Made by a program: the position numbers and the translations under genes
Source: Microbispora sp. ZYX-F-249
Lineage (GTDB): Bacteria > Actinomycetota > Actinomycetes > Streptosporangiales > Streptosporangiaceae
Assembly: GCF_039649665.1 (NCBI RefSeq)
Contig: NZ_JBDJAW010000035.1
Coordinates: 16,768-80,767, forward strand
Reading direction: 5' to 3'
Length of the DNA: 64,000 bases
The notes under the pieces: model-generated
Databases searched by the model: none
What the model was told of the DNA's origin: nothing
Seen by the model: only the letters and a program-made list of their open reading frames with translations
Shown: piece by piece, positions 62,664 through 64,000 of the stretch
Layout of the letters: each line of letters begins with the position of its first letter
How positions within the stretch are numbered: the first letter of the stretch is position 1

Positions 62664-62903
62664 CACTGTCCCGGCCCGTCGTGTGGTGCTGCGGAGTGGA
62701 GGTGGAGGGCTACCGTCCCCGGCACCCACCCGCTTCTGACCCGACAGGGACGCCGAGACGTGCGGGTATCTGACGGAGTTGCGCGGGCGGGCCGGGCGTT
62801 GCGTGCACGCCGAGCTCACGCTGCGGCATCGCGGTCGGTCACGGCCAGGTGACGATGCTGATGGACCGTGTGGGATCGCCTCGCCGCGATCCGGCGGCGG
62901 TCG

Positions 62904-63251
62904 TCAGCGCCTTCCCGGGGACGGAGGGAGAAGGGCGAGCTGGTAGCGGTCGCGGTAGGCCACCCGGGAGCCGGGAGCGTTCTTGACGCGGATCACCCGT
63001 ACGGTGTGACCCGCCTCGCGCAGTTCGGCCCAGTGGGCCCGGCCGTACACGCGCCAGCCCTCCGCGGTGTACCAGAACCGGAGCCGGGGGTTGTTCAGCG
63101 GCGGCAGGCGCAGCCCGTTCAGCGAGGAGCACGGACCACCCGACGCCCACCCCCCGCGCAGCCGCGTGCCCGAGGGCCGCTCGCCGTCGTCGCGGGGGAT
63201 GTCCGCGTCCACCCAGCTCGTGATCGTGTCCGCCAGGATCCGGTAGAGCAC
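62904..63251 (-). CDS. conserved hypothetical protein
   Basis: 115 residues, not recognised. VLYRILADTITSWVDADIPR at the start, then NNPRLRFWYTAEGWRVYGRA, HWAELREAGHTVRVIRVKNA and YRDRYQLALLP look like a real, conserved basic protein. GTG at 63251 has GGGAGG 7 bases upstream. Bases 62664-62903 before it hold no visible gene. Confidence 0.65.
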   Translation of the reverse strand: MLYRILADTITSWVDADIPRDDGERPSGTRLRGGWASGGPCSSLNGLRLPPLNNPRLRFWYTAEGWRVYGRAHWAELREAGHTVRVIRVKNAPGSRVAYRDRYQLALLPPSPGRR

Positions 63252-63445
63252 GCCGGCACCTCCCACCCCCAAGGATGGGCCGGATCGCCGGCGGTGACCA
63301 GAGTGCGGAGCCTCGGGCGGAGTACGGGCACTCGCGGTGGGCCTGGCGCACCAGCCTCTGGGCGATCTCGGGTCCGACGCCCGGACGCCTGGCCGCTCCC
63401 GTCAGAGAGAGCCGGCTGGGGCGGCCCGTCAAGGCCCGAAGGCGG

Positions 63446-63565
63446 CCGCGGCATGACGGCGCGGCCGAGACGGTGCGCACGTGGGTCCGCCGGGCCGAGA
63501 TTGACGCAGGACTGCGGCCGGGAACGACGCCCGCGCAGGCCGAGGAGATCCAGCACCGACCGACC
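63446..63565 (+). pseudogene. IS3-family orfA fragment
   Basis: AETVRTWVRRAEIDAGLRPG followed by TTPAQAEEI is the conserved middle of IS3 orfA (usual form LRKWVRQAEIDAGQRPG). Flanking sequence is not recognisable. The remainder of 63252-63853 shows no gene I can support. Confidence 0.65.
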
Positions 63566-63853
63566 TCCGCGAACCTCATGGTGACGCCCCCCTGAAACGA
63601 GGCGTTTGAGGCGCCCATGAAGCGGCAGCCGCATGTGGCCAGTTTGCGACGCAGGGAACGTCCGCGGCCGTCCCGCTCTATGACGAGGTGCGCGAGAGTT
63701 TCGCGAAGTTCGCACAGGGACTCGACGTCGGGAGCCCTGCCACGGCGGGCCGGGGTGCTGCTCGAGGTGGCAGACCCCCGGCGACCCGCCGCTTCCGGGT
63801 TCTCTTGGGCACCGAAGGGCTGCGGATGACCCAGCAGGCCCACGCCGAGCGGC

Positions 63854-64000
63854 TCAAGACGTGGGCCGGCTGGGAGGAGCTGTCGGCAGCGGCTCACCGA
63901 CTGCTCGGCCTTCTGGTTGTTCGGCTCGGACGTCCCTCGGCGTACGGGCCGCGGCCAGCCACAGGCCGGTGAACACGGCGCAGGCCAGCGTCGCGGCGCC
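63854..64000 (-). CDS. C-terminal end of a membrane protein (runs off window)
   Basis: Minus-strand frame open from base 64000 to the stop at 63854-63856: AATLACAVFTGLWLAAARTP is a last transmembrane helix, followed by a short hydrophilic tail (RDVRAEQPEGRAVGEPLPTA). Codon pattern is normal for this genome. Product unknown. Confidence 0.5.
   Translation of the reverse strand, partial: GAATLACAVFTGLWLAAARTPRDVRAEQPEGRAVGEPLPTAPPSRPTS

Noticed and set aside
63616..63853. Short plus-strand ORFs near the window end
   Set aside because: One reads VRESFAKFAQGL, faintly protein-like, but there is no ribosome site, no continuation and no recognisable family.

Overview
This is a GC-rich chromosomal stretch of an actinomycete. 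GTG and TTG starts are common, start/stop overlaps (ATGA, GTGA) are frequent, and the regulatory landmarks are typical of Streptomyces and relatives: a PHO box, an IdeR/DmdR iron box, a furA-katG pair and a popR-clpP3-clpP4 locus. The mobile-element relics and general gene style suggest Streptosporangiales (Nonomuraea/Microbispora-like), but that placement is inference. I see no rRNA, no intact tRNA and no CRISPR array. Gene calls rest on reading the translations and motifs; no database search was run.

Layout. 1-4.3 kb: 3' part of a cytochrome P450, two coupled secreted alpha/beta-hydrolases, a 12-bp minisatellite, then a three-unit PHO box in front of two tiny coupled ORFs. 4.6-9.4 kb: stress and housekeeping genes (CsbD, SPW-repeat membrane protein, glutathionyl-hydroquinone reductase, class V aminotransferase, winged-helix regulator) and a TerC transporter behind a yybP-ykoY (Mn2+) riboswitch. 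9.4-23.8 kb: Sfp-type PPTase, SDR with a divergent TetR and duplicated operator, SMP-30, Zn alcohol dehydrogenase, FAD/Fe-S oxidase, an orphan urease (gamma-beta fusion plus alpha, no accessory genes), and a MarR-controlled flavin monooxygenase/DUF3237/CocE operon with a perfect 18-bp palindrome. 23.8-29.8 kb is an accessory island: gene remnant, an AT-rich promoter driving an undescribed two-gene membrane module (the second protein carries TPRs), a frameshifted IS481, an IS3 relic, an Rpn-like PD-(D/E)XK nuclease with a tandem duplicate of its C-terminal domain, and a tRNA T-arm-like relic. 29.8-41.8 kb: a large TerD-like/SCO0854-like protein with divergent MarR and lipoprotein, KptA, an HTH protein, popR facing clpP3-clpP4 with a PopR operator, FAA hydrolase, esterase, siderophore-interacting protein behind an iron box, GntR and MFS. 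41.8-52.6 kb: GH6 glycosidase, DUF2804/YjbR pair, His-rich metal-binding protein, hemerythrin, quinol NO reductase with a coupled small membrane protein, furA-katG, epoxide hydrolase. 52.8-64 kb: phosphoribosyltransferase-erythromycin esterase fusion, a TetR gene that has lost its HTH, a PaaK-like ligase, decayed molybdopterin oxidoreductase and ferredoxin-reductase genes beside an intact DUF6510 gene, a Ser/Thr kinase, an IS5 wreck, a saccharopine dehydrogenase-like/TetR divergent pair, and gene fragments to the end.

Functional themes. Redox and NO/peroxide defence (qNOR, hemerythrin, furA-katG, quinone reductase), metal homeostasis (Mn riboswitch-TerC, iron box-SIP, His-rich protein) and self-regulated regulator/target pairs recur. 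The candidates most likely to be new biology are the 24.1-26.9 kb membrane module, the duplicated Rpn C-terminal domain, and the PHO-box mini-operon.
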